A stretch of 64,000 bases of DNA from contig NW_024104509.1 in NCBI RefSeq assembly GCF_003945595.2, positions 868,001 to 932,000 of the forward strand, in the 5' to 3' direction. Below, one piece after another: positions 50,168-63,566 of this stretch (its first letter is position 1; each line of letters opens with the position of its first letter). The notes beneath the pieces were generated by a model. It was given only the letters and a program-made list of their open reading frames with translations. It ran no database searches and was not told where the DNA came from. Source of the DNA: Pipra filicauda (lineage: Eukaryota; Chordata; Aves; Passeriformes; Pipridae). The position numbers and the translations under genes are program-made.

Positions 50168-52447
50168 TTTTCTTTTCTCTTAAGGTAGCATAACCTTTGT
50201 CCCTTCAATTCTTTGCTATTTCTGAATTTCCTCTAAAGCCTCCTGCTCTGTTCCTGTCTCCTCTGCCAAGCATTTTCTGCCAAAGAAATTGTCAAGCTTT
50301 TTAAAGGATGGTAAAAAAGTCAATGCTTTCACTCAGGAACCTTTCCCTTTTCTTGACCTGGGAAAGTCTCTTCTCTTCTTCTTTTATGGCTTTTCTCCTT
50401 CCTCTTACCTTAAAGCATTCCTTCTAAGTTCTTTCTTTTATGTGTATTCCTCCCTATTCTCTGCATTTGATTTTTTATGGTCATTTCTCTGTCCTGAAAA
50501 GATCCTCGCTTTTATTTCCTCTTCTTTGGATTTTTTTCTCCTTATTTAAAACATTTTTTTTGACTCAGTGGAGCCTGAATTTTTCTTTTTATATATCACC
50601 GATCTTCTATATTCTGATCTCTGCAAACTCATCGATGTTTTCCAAACTTCTGCCCTTTTATATAGCTGAATTTGTATTTTACCTGCATAGTAATGTTTCC
50701 ATGGTGTAGTTGGTCAGTCATCAGCAGAGGTGGGGTTCTTTTCACATTCCACCCTGTCCTCATTTGTGGAAGCCACAGAAATTATTTTGTATACTGTTTA
50801 GAAGATTACATAGTTTTGATTGGTACAGTCATTTGGTACAAGCTTTTTTAAAACTCATGAAGTTGCCATTGTAGGGTCCAGCTTTTCAAAATCTTTCTGA
50901 TGTGGATAAGAACAGTTTCTGGAAATGGCTTGGCAGCCTTACATATCCTTCTGGAAGTGGCTGAATAGCTCTAAAAATGGTGAGGCTAAGGAGGACAAGT
51001 ATACTGTTTGTCCTGTACTTCTGCTGCTTATCACAGTCTCACTCTCATGCCATTATTTATATTTCGTTTTATCTGATAACTGATAGTGTCAATTGATCAT
51101 AGATATTTTTCCTTAATTTGACTCTATTGCATTGCAAATGACAAATATCCTTTTAATTAAAACACAAAATTCTATCACTATTTCAAAACTGTATGCTGTC
51201 TTTGCTATTGCTGACATTTGTAATTAATACATTTAACCCTTTTCTGTGGAAACAAGCATTTGGATTTCATTTGTTTTGTTAGGTGAATGACACTGATTCA
51301 ACCCTTCTCCCAGTGGCTGCAGAACATATAAATTCAGAATGATACCCCAGTAGGATCATATTGGGTTGTACCTAGACTCATGCAAACAAAATTCTTAGTG
51401 AAATTTCAAATTATAGAAGTCAGAATACATATATGTGTGACACTGGCAAATACCTTTTCCTGGGGAAAAAAAACACCTTTTTTCCAATAAATCTACCCTT
51501 TGCATATAAGGAAATGGGATTGGAAATGTCAGTGAGAGAAATCGAAATCCAACTCCTTCCAAGGATAAAGCACTAAACTTAAAATGGAAACCTTACACAT
51601 AAAGGATACCTCTGAATAGGGACTAGGCATATGAAGAGTTTGCAGGATTCAGCCCTGTGGTTTAGACTTAATGTGAACAAGCCTTACTCAGACGGTGCGA
51701 TTTGTATGGTGTGAAGGGACTGCAGGTTTCTGGCAAAAAACATTCAGTGAGGTGGTAAAGGTCATAGTGGGAATTATTTTAAGAATTTTAATGAATGTTA
51801 TAGTGAGAGAGAGAGGTTATTTAGGATGAAAAGATGCACAGAAATAGACATATATAAATAATGGAGAAGTAGAAGGAGTGCACTTACTGAGTTTTGAACA
51901 TAAATGAATCAAGAGGAAGAGGAACTAGCAGCTCACTTTTGAAAGTGAGAATGTGAATCCTTATGAAGAAGAGAATTTGAGAGTATTAGTGTGGCTGTAT
52001 CAGGGCCAGAGTGAAACTGACTACTCCATTTCTCTTTTCCTCTCCTTTTAGTTGTTAACTGCTTGCTGTTCTTTCTGTAGTTAGCTTCTACTTGCACACC
52101 TCTTTGGAATTTATCTATTAAGCATCTCAGAACCACTGAATACACAGAATGTTAGCAGTGTATCATGGCTTTTTTGTTATATCTAAAGAATAAATAGAAA
52201 TATTATCCAGAAGGATCAGGTTCTTGAGACTAATTTGCAGAGACAACCTCAATTTGCTCCTCTACTTTTGGTGTGCTTTGGTAACACATTGTATTGTAGT
52301 ACAGGAATGCAAACATTTTGAATGCACACGCTTTTGAAAATATGTCTTTAGTTCCATTCTTTCCAGGCTTGTAAGCAGAAACAGATCTGAAAATATTTAG
52401 GAACTACCATCTGAGCTTTTTTTTCTTTTTAATTTCAAATTTCATCT
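50168..52447. other. Intergenic, no gene recognised
   Basis: AT-rich, with a T/C-rich stretch around 50,340-50,600 that gives short hydrophobic open frames by composition. No repeat or gene is recognised. Confidence 0.55.
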
Positions 52448-52590
52448 TTTAGAAGAGGGGAGTACATGCCGCGCCGGTACCCATTCAGGGAGGAGCAGTG
52501 CACTGCCTGCAACCTCTGCAAGGCCACTACGACACTGACAGGACCAAGTGCATCATGACCAAGTGTGAAGGGTTGTAGATCTACTGGGTT
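52448..52590 (+). pseudogene. NDUFS8: Fragment of a decayed NDUFS8-like retrocopy
   Basis: A small GC-richer island in AT-rich DNA that reads FRRGEYMPRRYPFREEQC then TACNLCKA (52,448-52,525). A second frame gives HYDTDRTKCIMTKCEG (to about 52,571) and a third gives V-V-D near 52,572. These match, in order, the ferredoxin-like domain of the mitochondrial complex I subunit NDUFS8 (TYKY): the FRGEHALRRYP-type start, the first Cys-x2-Cys-x2-Cys cluster and the YDxDxTKCI segment before the second cluster. About 20 residues between the two blocks are missing, including the fourth cysteine of the first cluster. The frame then shifts and meets a TAG at 52,575-52,577. It is non-functional. Whether it is intronless cannot be judged from so short a piece. 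The match rests on recalled family sequence. Confidence 0.7.
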
Positions 52591-54663
52591 TTTTTGTTTG
52601 TCTGCAGCTCTTGTCACATTGTTTAATAATGAGCAGGGGAGTCAATAGGCACAGGTTTGTGGAGCAGCAAAACAGCTTCTGGAGTTTATGTTACTGGAAC
52701 AAGACCTCACAGAACAGTTCCAATGGAATGATCCTGATACAGTAGTGTGTAGTCTACAATAAACATACACAAAGCAAACAGAAATTCCTTCAGCTAGCTG
52801 AAAGCAAAAAAGCAAACCTTCTGTCATCTAACTTTATTTTAGATTACCTGTCAACATGACAGTGCAGTTTGTACTAGGTAATCCACTCTCTGATAGGCGT
52901 AACATCCTCTGTGGGAAAGACTGAGACTATGAAGCTCTCTGTTTTGAACGCTCCTTTTAAAACATTACATATGTTCAGGTCAAAGAACATCCAGACAGAG
53001 GTAAGTTTTATAGACAGAATAGATGACAGTGAAGAAAAGAATAAAAGGTTTGAGGATGGTATTTAACTTCCATTCACCTTTTCACCTGTTCTAGAGAGAG
53101 AATTTGAGGATAATAAATCATTTGAGTTTATTCATAAAATTTCTGCACTCCAAAACACGCCACTCTTAATGGCTTTCCTTTACTTATTTAGGGGTTAGAT
53201 GGTAGTTACATCTCTTACTTTTCAAAGAGGTTAAAATCCAATACTGCAACTGTTCCATATCCGCATCTTTACCAAACTTCACTCTTCCAAGCATGGCGTT
53301 TTACTTTGGATTGAATTGAAAGCAAAAACAAGAGGAATCATGAGAATAGCCCCTCTAATGACTGATTTGGAGTTGTACATATGATACAGTCTTTCTGCTC
53401 AATTCTACGCCCTTACCCCATCTGGGTTTTCCTCTCTTACCCCACCTAATGGTACCTTTTGTGTTAAAGGGAGTCATATCATGTAAATTCCTGTGATAAC
53501 AGTAACTGTTTCCTCTCTAACTGGTCTAACAGGTACCTGATTATAACAGAGAAGCTGTTAGTGATCCCTAAAACCTCCTATAACAAAACTTCTTTAATCT
53601 CTGTGTATTTTCCACAAATCTTTACTTTGCTGCTATGGTGTCTCAGCATGGAGGTCATACTGTAGACTGAGATTGCATGTGAGGTGCTTGCACTGGGTCA
53701 TAAACTGTGTCCAAAGCCAAATGAACCTTACATTTTACAGCATTTCTTAGTCTTCCCTTCTACATCATTTGGCTACAAGCCCACTCCAGGGCCAGGGACT
53801 TACTTTTACCTTTGTCATGAACTAGGAAGATAAGAGCAAGCTAATTAAGCTGCAATAAATAACTGTGAGTACTCTAAGGGCATTATGTGCAGTTTGTGAC
53901 AACCAGGTGAATAGTGTAAATTGTTGTGTTGTTTGGGGGGTTGTTTGTTTGTTTTTGGTTTATGGTTGGGTTTTTTGTTTGTTTTATTTTTAATATATAA
54001 CCATAGTGTTACAAGTGAAATTGATTGTAAAGGTGGTAATGGTCAGGGAATGGGCTTCTTATTTCCTTTTGCCTCTGCATCACATGAATATGGTGTTGTT
54101 ACATTTTAAAGAATTAGTTGGGCTCCTTAACCTTTTCAAAGAAGTCATGAGGCAGTTAAAGGAGAATAAAGAGTCCTGATCAACCAGCTAAGGGAAAAAG
54201 GGAATGGTGTCAGTATTAGCCTCAGCTTTTGCAATTTGATCAAGTATGCATTTTTATTAAGCTCCAATTAATAAATAAAAAGACAAGCTGTATTTAAAAA
54301 GAAAAGAAAAGAAAAACTAAGCAAGAGAGGAAACCAAAGATGCCTTCCGAAGCCAAACATTGGCACACGTGTTACGTCAGTCATCATGGCCTCATTACCA
54401 GTTACACCTCAGACACACCATGGCAGCCCTCCAGGGTATGAAGCATGAGCAAAGATGCTGCAGTTAACTTTGACTGATGTCAGTCTTTTAGCATTTCTAC
54501 CAGCAAACTCCTTCATTGTTCTGTGGCAACATTATCCTTGGCACTAAATAGTTTCTTGGGGTGTCTTTGCAGAACATCAGCCTGAGACTTTTGCTTTACT
54601 GGAACAGTCTAAATCCTTCCCCTCATTTCCTTCATCTATCTTATGATCTTAATTTCTTATCTT
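52591..54663. other. Intergenic, no gene recognised
   Basis: AT-rich DNA with one T/G-rich low-complexity tract (53,930-53,992). Nothing else is recognised. Confidence 0.55.
53930..53992. repeat. T/G-rich low-complexity tract
   Basis: TTTGGGGGGTTGTTTGTTTG followed by further TTTG/GGTT units on the plus strand, similar in composition to 36,180-36,335. Confidence 0.85.
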
Positions 54664-55070
54664 TGTGTAGTGGTTTAGGAATGGTACTCCCCAGTTTAGT
54701 TCTCCCACACAGACTTTCCAAACCACACTGCCTCTTGCTTGCTCATGCCCCTCCCCTCCTCTTCTGCTCCTCCCACGGGTGAGGAGGATTAGAGGCCCAA
54801 AAGGCAAAGATCATGGGTTGAGATAAGAACACGTACTTGAAACAGCAGTGAGATAAGAAAATTAACAGTAACAACAACAGTATTAACGAAAATATACAAA
54901 AAGAGAGAACGATTCACATGCAAAAATCCTCCCTCCTGAGCCTGACCCAAGGGGACCACGGCCACATTTTTCCCCATCCTCTGGCAATGACATAAGGCAA
55001 TATCGAATAACAAAATGTGTTGGCCACGTCCCTTCCCACTGATCTGGGCCAGAACTAGGGCACTTTGCAA
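54664..55070 (+). mobile_element. LTR fragment of an avian endogenous retrovirus
   Basis: Begins TGTGTAGTGGTTTAGGAATG and continues GTACTCCCCAGTTTAG. Next come a C/T-rich block with CTCCTCCCACGGGTGAGGAGG and then CATGGGTTGAGATAAGAACA. An A-rich block (AACAGTAACAACAACAG) leads to CACGTCCCTTCCCACTGATC and GGGCCAGAACTAGGGC. This order is typical of an avian ERV LTR family. The first 190 bases align with the inverted fragment at 44,773-44,931. No gag, pol or env sequence is nearby. The right end is approximate. Confidence 0.75.
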
Positions 55071-57140
55071 TCTGTCTTGACTTTTGATATGTTTTGCTTG
55101 AATGGCTCATTAAAGCCAAAGGCTAATAGCACTTATTGTGGGTAGGAGTAATAAAGCAATAAGGCACTTGTGTTATTTCTGTGTGCCATTTTGCTGATAA
55201 AACTCAGAAAAGATCCGGGCCTCGTATTCTACCAGTAGCAGGCTGGATTTCTAGAAGAGTTCACCTGACACAGAAAAGAAGGAATTGAAGGTCTAAGAGA
55301 CTCAAATGTACTGTGGTTGGGGATGTTTGCTGAATCCACAGTTTTAGCATGTTTGTAATCATGCTATATTACACTGATCCTGTGTATAATATTTCAGATG
55401 TGAAGATTTTTCAGTCACTCTGCAGAAGTGCATGCCAGGTGGGCAAGAAAAATAGTTGGATCTCATGTGAATTGCTTTTAACTGAAGAAGAACAAAATCT
55501 ATAAAACTCGTTAGATTTCTAAATCCTTTTCATGTAAAATTTGAGAATTTGGCACCTGGATTAGATTGTATGGACCAGCAAAGTCCTGTGCATTTCTGCT
55601 CCATCAACTGCACAAGCACTTTAAAAAAATATTCTTTGGAAAGAGCAATTTTAAATTATACTTATTATTTACAAGAATTTGTGTGTGTATCTGTGTAATT
55701 TGGTGCTTATGTCATAATTCATTTATGCCGAAGATATACCTGGGTATAAAGAAAGCAAATTAATATTGGAGTTCAACTAAGGAAAACTAATTTTTCTGCC
55801 TAAAACGTATTTTAATTACAATATTCTGCTTTGTTTTCACTCCAAAAATCATAAATGATGGAAATAAAAAATGTTATAGTTGGATTTCTTTTTAGACAGC
55901 CTTACAGACCATACAGTCTAGCAAGTGTCTGTAACTCAGGGACAAGATAAGTGGGCTCAGACAGCATCCGTATAACTTAATTTATAAGTTGGAGGCCGAG
56001 CATCACATAGGATAACAGGCATAAGTTACAAAACATGTTCTTTCAGACTGGCGAGAGGAAGAACATGTACTTCTCCCTTCTCCTATGGGCAAGTCACCTT
56101 TGGAACCAGAGTCTGTTTTAAATACTGGCTCCCTCTAGCGTTCACTCGCAATAAAACTTGCAAAGGGTGTTGGAAGAATTTTTGGTTGGTTTTTTTTTTT
56201 CTTTTGCAATACATGTCTTCATCACAATATTGCCCTATAAGATCCATGATTTTTCTTTGTCTCTGTTGGAGACTGCCCACCTAATGCCTCCACCTGTACC
56301 TCAGACTATCACAATGTACTCTAAGGAGTTACATCACTGAGACAGCTGGACTCTGGTTCTGCTACAGTGTGAGTTACTGTGATGCAAAAGGTATTCATTG
56401 CTGAGGATGTTTCCTTTTTCTTCTAGACTGTGTTTGAGAACATGCATTTTCCTGGAGGATGTATCTGCATTCAAAGGAGTGGAGTGAAAGTCATTTTACA
56501 GACTCGATTTAGATCATCATTCCATGGCCATGGTAAATCAACTCCAAGAAAAAACAATTTTGTTCAGTAATGACAGGCTAAGGAAATCATTTAAATTATT
56601 TGTGTTTGTTTGTGATGACAGAAAATAGTTATGTGTCATACCTTGACTGTCTTCTTTTCTTAAATATCCCCTGATTAACTCCAGAGGTTTCACAGGTGTA
56701 ATCAACAATTAAGTGAATACCTAGAGATTAAATTCTTAGTATCTTCTTAAATCACAGATAAAAGGTGTCTGAAATTAACTGCCCAGTAAAATCCCAGAAT
56801 TTGGTTGTTTTGTGATGCCTGGATTCTTTTAACCCCTTTTAAATGTTTAGTTTCTTGGGGGTGTGGAGGTTTTTTTGATGGGAAGTTTTAGGAAGAAATA
56901 AATTCTCACCTATTCAGTGATGACATCCAGTTGCTGAGAATGGAAAGATTTATTTGCAACATTGTTGGTGGCTTGAACTTTTTCAAATGAAGTATAAATG
57001 TAGGAAGTAAACAGCAGTAATGTAAGTACCTGTGTGGAAAAGCAGGGAAGTAATGTAAGGAAGTGGATTTTAAACCTAGACAAGGTTAATATAAACCATT
57101 AAAATTTGTGTCTTTGTGATGTATGACATATAGCGTTTCT

Positions 57141-57164
57141 TAGTAAGGTAATAGTACCTTACTA
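57141..57164. repeat. Perfect 10-bp inverted repeat with 4-base loop
   Basis: TAGTAAGGTA, loop ATAG, TACCTTACTA. It could form a cruciform or RNA hairpin. No functional context is visible. Confidence 0.85.
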
Positions 57165-57833
57165 TTACTTATGTTGAACTTATGTGGGAACTGTTGGCCA
57201 GCTCTAAATTTCTATCTATGTGTCAGCATGAGTTCTCTCTTTAGTGGACATCTGAAGTGGATGTTCAGTAAAGCCTGGAAGTGCCAGCTGCAGAAAAGAT
57301 GCCAATCTACTCCTTAAATGTTGGTTTGATATAGTAACCCGTATTTCAGACTATGTCTCTGCTGCAGTTTATGACTTACTTTCTGCAGAAAGGAAACTGT
57401 TTCATTGCACAAGTCTGCTGTAGTATTGCATTGCCCTTTGTTTGAGGTGGGATGGGTGCTGTGAGCTAAGGTTTCCAGAGTTGTCTTTTGAGGCTTTAGG
57501 TTGCTTTGGACTGTTTTATTTTATGAGGGCATTCATATAGTCTGATTTGAGTGTGATTTCAGGTGTCTTGTTTAGAGCAATATTTGATCAACTAAGCATC
57601 CACAACAGACTATGTAAATGTTTAAGTAAGGGGCCTGTCTTGTCCATTGATCCCATAGGGACACAAAAGTTACTCAGGAAGAAAGAGCTTAGCAGTGGAG
57701 AGGTGTAAGGGTCACACAGATCTAGGCTGCATTTACCTCAAGATCTATTTTGATATTTCCAATCTCATGAGATCTTGAGACAGGGTTTGCTTCTGTCTTT
57801 CAAATTATTTCTGAAGGAGTAAGTACTCAACCA

Positions 57834-57884
57834 TCCCCCCAAACAGAAAACAAACAACCCAAAACCCCCCAAACAAACAAAATT
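57834..57884. repeat. C/A-rich low-complexity tract
   Basis: Runs of C and (AAAC)n units, the complementary type of the T/G-rich tracts elsewhere in the window. Confidence 0.8.
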
Positions 57885-57939
57885 AAAGGACCCAAAGTAT
57901 CAATTCATCAATAATTCCCTTTATTATTTAATAATAATA

Positions 57940-57981
57940 TTGTTGAGATATTCTTTCAATTTGTTGAGATATTATTTCAGT
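57940..57981. repeat. 21-bp tandem duplication
   Basis: TTGTTGAGATATTCTTTCAA T and TTGTTGAGATATTATTTCAG T lie in direct contact with two differences. Confidence 0.9.
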
Positions 57982-60094
57982 TTGAAAGAGTAAAGACCAG
58001 CAGAGACATTCATCCTTCTATAGACAGGGAGCTGAGGCACAGATGAAATGGTTTAATCAAGCGGATGCAATAAGACAGGAAACTAAATTAAATCTCCCGT
58101 GCCCGAAGATACTACTGAGATAAGCTGTTTCTCTTTAGTGATTCAATCAAAACATATCCATGATGGACTAAAATCAAGTCTATTAAAATGATAGGCAGAG
58201 GGATAAAGTCTCACCCTTGTGATCTGTACAAAACACAGTGTCCTTCCAGCAGAGGTAGCTCCATACTAAATCTTCATTTCTGTTGGCTTACAAAATATCA
58301 AGATGTAATATTTCTATGGACAGGGTAGTGGATTTATTCTCACTGGTGTAAAAAACATGAAAAATTGCAACCTGCTGGGTACCTTGGATGTGTTACTGTC
58401 TAGAACCAAATTTGGATCGCTTACAATGACACAGTCTATTAAGTGACATGAGGAAAGTAGGTAGAACTCTTCCAGTGTAAGACTGAGTATCAATCAAATT
58501 AAATTAGCACCTCCATCTGTGTGCATCACATGGGAGTTTGGAGTTGCTGCTCAAGGCCACTACAAGCACAAGAAATTCACCTTCATTCAAGGAGAGACTG
58601 GATGGGGTCTTCAGGAGGGAAGTCTGCAGGGGCTTGCTGAAAAGGTAGTTCACTTCAGATTTACCATGCCATCTGAGCTGGAAATAAGAGAGAATAGCCA
58701 GCGGTAAATGACATTTATGCTGAGCTTCTTACTCTGCTTATCACTGCTATAGGAGACAAGGAAATAGACCTGGTCTGCACTGGGTTTTTTTGCATAATAC
58801 TGAGCAGTTCTTATGTTTTAATAAGCTTCACCACCCAGTTAGGATCAGTCTTGTGAAGCCTATATGAAATAGTTGACTGGAAAAAGCAAAAGAACAAGGG
58901 AATTATGATTCTTCCCATTTTGAATGCCAGTGATAGTGAAACTTGTTATAAAAGCTGAAATCCTGCAAGCAGTTGTAAATATTAGTGCTAACCTGACACT
59001 ACTGTTACAGCCCGTGCTGGTTTTTTTTTGTTTTGTTTTTTGGTTTCTGTCCAGTCTGTTTAAGAATGCTTTTAATGGGAAAAAGTTGGTTATGAAAGCT
59101 CAGATACATCTCCCTCCCAACACATTTTTCTTACAACATTTTTGTGTGTGTGTGAAAACTACCAGGATAGTTTTACCACACCTGGATTGGTTGACAGTGT
59201 CCAAATTAAAATGATACTCCTATGAAAAATTTGTTTGAGACAGTAATGCCACTTGTGAAATACTTTTACTTTGCAGAACTAGTTTTTGCAAATCAGAAAA
59301 AAAAAGGAATATTTCAGATTAGCAAAGTGAAAACTAAGAATTGTCATAAGTAATTAGATTATAAAATCAATAGAATCCTATCAATCCACTGGATTTTCCC
59401 AGTTAGCCTGAAAGCAAACTTGGACCCTAAATGCCAGGGCAAAAAGCCAGACATGTTAAATAGCTATATTAATTAATTATTTTACCTCTAATAATCAGTT
59501 GCCAACAATTATATTAATGAGGATTCTACTGAACTATAAATAGTACAACAATGAATTTAAGTAAATGAGTAACATTCTGTCAGCTTTTACATGAGTAACT
59601 TGCCCAGAGATTTTTAGCTTACCTGGCTGGCTTTAAAAAGATGGAACTTGACCACAACATTTCCAGCCCTAGGTCAACACACTAGGTGCATTTCTTGTCT
59701 AACACAGTTCCAACCCCTGATATAGTGCCGTAAGAGATAAACAATGGAAAAAATGTAAGTATTTGTTCACAACAAATGTTTCTGGAACTTTTTGTTTCTC
59801 TGAATGTGCAACAGGTCTTCTAAGCAAAGGATAGGGGAACTGGCTATAGCCAGGGAGATGGGAGATATTTGAAAGTCAGTGTCATTTTTATTCTCTATTC
59901 CAGACCCACACCTTTCAGTGAAGGTTCTGCAAGGTATCTTCATTGCAAAGCTGCCTTTGTCTGAAATCACCTAGGAAGTCCCTTCAGGATCTCAAGTGCT
60001 AGCTGGATGCAATACTGGCATACACACACAGCCTGGAAAGCCATTTCTGTACCTGTACCTTCTCCAGTGCTCTTCTGCAGTCTTCTCTTGCCCA

Positions 60095-60250
60095 GATAAG
60101 TGGTTGATGTCCCATCCCTGGAAACGTTCAAGGTCAGGTTGGACAAAGCTCTGAGCAACAGCATCTAGCTGAAGATGTCCCTGCTTATTGCAAAGGGGAT
60201 GGATAGGTGACCTGAAAATGCCCCTTCCAATGCAAACCATTCTATAAAAG
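60095..60250 (+). mobile_element. CR1 3' end
   Basis: Plus-strand CR1 end: GATGTCCCATCCCTGGAAAC, then GTTCAAGGTCAGGTTGGAC and CTCTGAGCAACAGCATCTAGC. After TGAAGATGTCCCTGCTTATTGC it ends in CCCCTTCCAATGCAAACCATTCTAT. It corresponds to the 'LEVFKVRLD' end of the reverse transcriptase plus the tail. The body is missing. Confidence 0.92.
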
Positions 60251-63200
60251 ATGATCTTCTGTGAGATCTCCTGAGTGGAGTGTCATTGTCACCTTTTAAC
60301 AGGGGCTCTGTACCCAGTTAGTCTTAATTTGTTTGGCTGTGATAGTATCCAAGATTTTGGGTTAATGTTATTATAAGGGGGCAGGAACCTTTAAGACATC
60401 TCTTCCATTTCATGCCATATAATATCAAAAGAATACGTGTGTATGAACCCTCACCTGTACAGACTGAAACAACTTACCTTTCTGTTGAAAAAGGTGTTTG
60501 TTAACCTTTCATACAAACCCTTTGGTTTGACAGGACTATTATGATGAACCCCTTTGCATTTAATTGTATGATGCAGTTTTATGGGATTGGCTGGGGCCCT
60601 AAAAAATTGCATTCTCTGTTTAAAGATAGCATGTATTGAAAATAGATCTATTTCTGTGCTGTAAGAAGGACAAAGTTGTTCTACTGAGCTGTCCTCTCCA
60701 AGGACAGCTTCTTTGTATGCCAAAAACACCTCTTACAAAGTTAAAACAATAGAGATAACTTACTATTATAAACTCCTTCATTTAATAAGTAGGGATTCAT
60801 TTCTACAGTGAAAAGAATTTTGACTTTGCATGTGAAAACTATCAATCTCTGATGTGCTTTTGCTCTCCTTTTTAATGCAGAACAGCAGCTAATACTTAGC
60901 AGTTAATTAGTTTGGAGAATGGCCAGCAAAGATGACCTGGTCTCCTGACCATATGCAGCCAGCTGAGTTACATGGAAGCTGTTAGATTGCCTTTTGCAGG
61001 CTGGTTGTGGGAAAAAAACAAATATATTTGAACAGTGAGTATCTTTGGAGAAAGCAGGCTAGGAAAAAAAGGCTAAGTTCACTTGACAGCTTGTTTGCAA
61101 ATAATTTGTTGGGTCCTGGTAATGCATAATGATGAGGACTTGAAAGGACCTTGTTACTGAGAGATAGTGCTCCATCTTTTTGCTGCAATGTCGAACACTG
61201 AAGTGATGTATGCAAGGTGACTCATAATAATGCTTTTCATTGCCACATTATGTCAGGATAAGATAGCAAAAATTTTTTCTGTCCTACTTTGAATCCACCA
61301 AACACATTCTGATTGCTTCAAAATATGGCTATGAATCCCATTCAATCAATGCATTTCACTAACCAAACTTCTAACTAAACTAGCAAAGCCTTTATTGACT
61401 GATGGTGAGCGTTTTACATTACCTTTGACTTTGTTACTGAGTTTAATGCCATCATGGAAAAGAAGAAAACAGAAGAGACTGAGACAAAACTAGTTTATTG
61501 GCATTGCTAGTAGAGAAGGAAAATTGCATTTAGATTACTTCTGTGGATCTAGGATGTTTCTGTAGGTTTCGTCACAGTGAAAACTTATAGATATTTCTGA
61601 GTCACACTAAAGGTGAAAAGCTGAGGGCTGTTATCAGGAGAGGAAGAGCTGGCAAAACTTCTTCATAAAATGAATCACAAGAAAACTGTACTGTGCAACT
61701 CACTGCATAATAATGAAGCTTTAAACTTCATTTGTTCGTAATGTTCACATCTAGTTGCTCTGTGACCTTAATTAACCCATGACAACGTAAGTAACTAAAG
61801 ATTTTGCATGGAAAAAGAAACTTTTTGCTGTGATGCTCTTCATGGGGTGAGATGATACCTACTCCCTGACAAGGTGGGTGGAAAAGGTAAGAACCAGGGC
61901 AACTCTTGGCCTATGTTGTCCTTCACAAAGTACAGTGGCCGTATCAAAGAATCACAGGATGTGACCTCAGCTCAAAGGTCAGACAAAAGGCAGCTCAACA
62001 GGATTAGAGAAGAGGCAGTGCTGGGCCACATTCCCTGCTTTCAGGTAAATGCCTGATGAGCTCTGACATAGAAACCCAAAGACAGCTTCCAAAGTATGTG
62101 ACATTCTCAGACTGCAGTTCACCCTGGTGCAAGGTGAGTCATTGCTAGTAAAATGTTAGTTTAGGCCTAATTGGTCCCAGTTAGGGAAGCCTAAATCAAA
62201 AATATGCTGTCTCTTTCACTAGCTGTTAAATTCTGCTGAGTGGTTTTGACCCAGAATCTGTCTCCATTTCAATGAGAAAAACCTTTCCCTATCTTTTAGG
62301 TGTTTTTAACTTTGTCCCCAGGAATACTGGAAATACTTTTTAGAATTCAAAATGTTGACCTAAATTAGAAACAAATCTTCAGCACTTGATTACATCAAAA
62401 CATCATTTATTTATAACTTTTTCTCTAAACTTGTGTGTGTGTGCTATATATTATGTGCAAAAAAATGAAATAATTTTTCTAGCACTGTACTTCAAAAAAA
62501 TCCTGCAGCATAGTCTTGTTTTCGGATCACTAACATTTAAGAAATTAGTTCTATAAATCCAAGAGAGCTTATAAAATGACATGTAATTAGAAAAGAATAA
62601 GTCTTTCAAACAGATGATTTTATTTTTTTATTACTGTAAATAGGTAATCCTTTGGTTCTCAAGTGTATCTCATTTTTGTAGCTCAAATAATAAAACCCAC
62701 ATTAACACATTTGAACATTTCTGGTGACTTGGGAATTACTATATATTTAGTCAAACTGCTAAATTTTTCCCATTTCTACAGATCTCAATGGGGAACAAGA
62801 TTAAACCAGTCAAGTACACAGACCCCTGTTTAGTGGGGATAATATGCAGATTTCCAAACCTTGTAGATAAGTGTGTATTTCATATCACTCATTCAGAGCT
62901 AGCATGATGGAAGAGGTAGTCTGCAACAGAATGTAATTTTACTTTCAAGGAAAAGACAGTGGGAAACTACTTCAGCAGCGTAATTCTTTTGTGAAGAGAT
63001 TGACTTTCAATAATTTTTTTCCTGCTGTGACAGAGTCCATGTAATAGATAAATCCCAAATTTTTGCCTTTTCTTAGAAACTGAAAATTATGCAGTTCTGT
63101 CGTAGGTGACACCACTGACCTCCCAGATTAGAGTGGTTGCACTCACAGAGGGGGACTGCTCCAGTGATTTTGTGCAAGTAGGTACTGTAGAGTGCTTGAC

Positions 63201-63566
63201 ATATTCTCTGACTTCAGTGAGATTTATGTTTGCCCAGAGGTTTTCTCATAGGACTAAGCCCAAGGATCTAATTATATTTCATTCAAATCCCTCTTCTCCA
63301 CAGCTGAGGTGCTTTACAAAACACATTTCTTCTGTAAAAAAGTTGAAAATAGAGTCAGCATAAGAAACTGCCACCATACCTCTTGCTTGCTCTCTGGGTA
63401 CAATTGATTTATTCTTTGAAAAACTGACTTCCAACTACCAAGCAGCTCTGGCTTAAATTTTGTGCATAACCTGGAAAATAATGCGTATACAATTTTGCAT
63501 GGTTTCTCAACTTTTCAAATGTTATTGTTATAGTTATATTGTTATTGTTATATAGTTGCATCTAGG
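60251..63566. other. Intergenic, no gene recognised
   Basis: About 3.3 kb of AT-rich sequence in which I recognise no gene, repeat or RNA on either strand. Confidence 0.55.

Larger units (their letters stand above)
55071..60094. other. Intergenic, no gene recognised
   Basis: About 5 kb of AT-rich DNA with the hairpin at 57,141-57,164, a C/A-rich tract at 57,834-57,884 and a 21-bp tandem duplication at 57,940-57,981. Open frames stay under 100 codons and show no domains. Confidence 0.6.
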
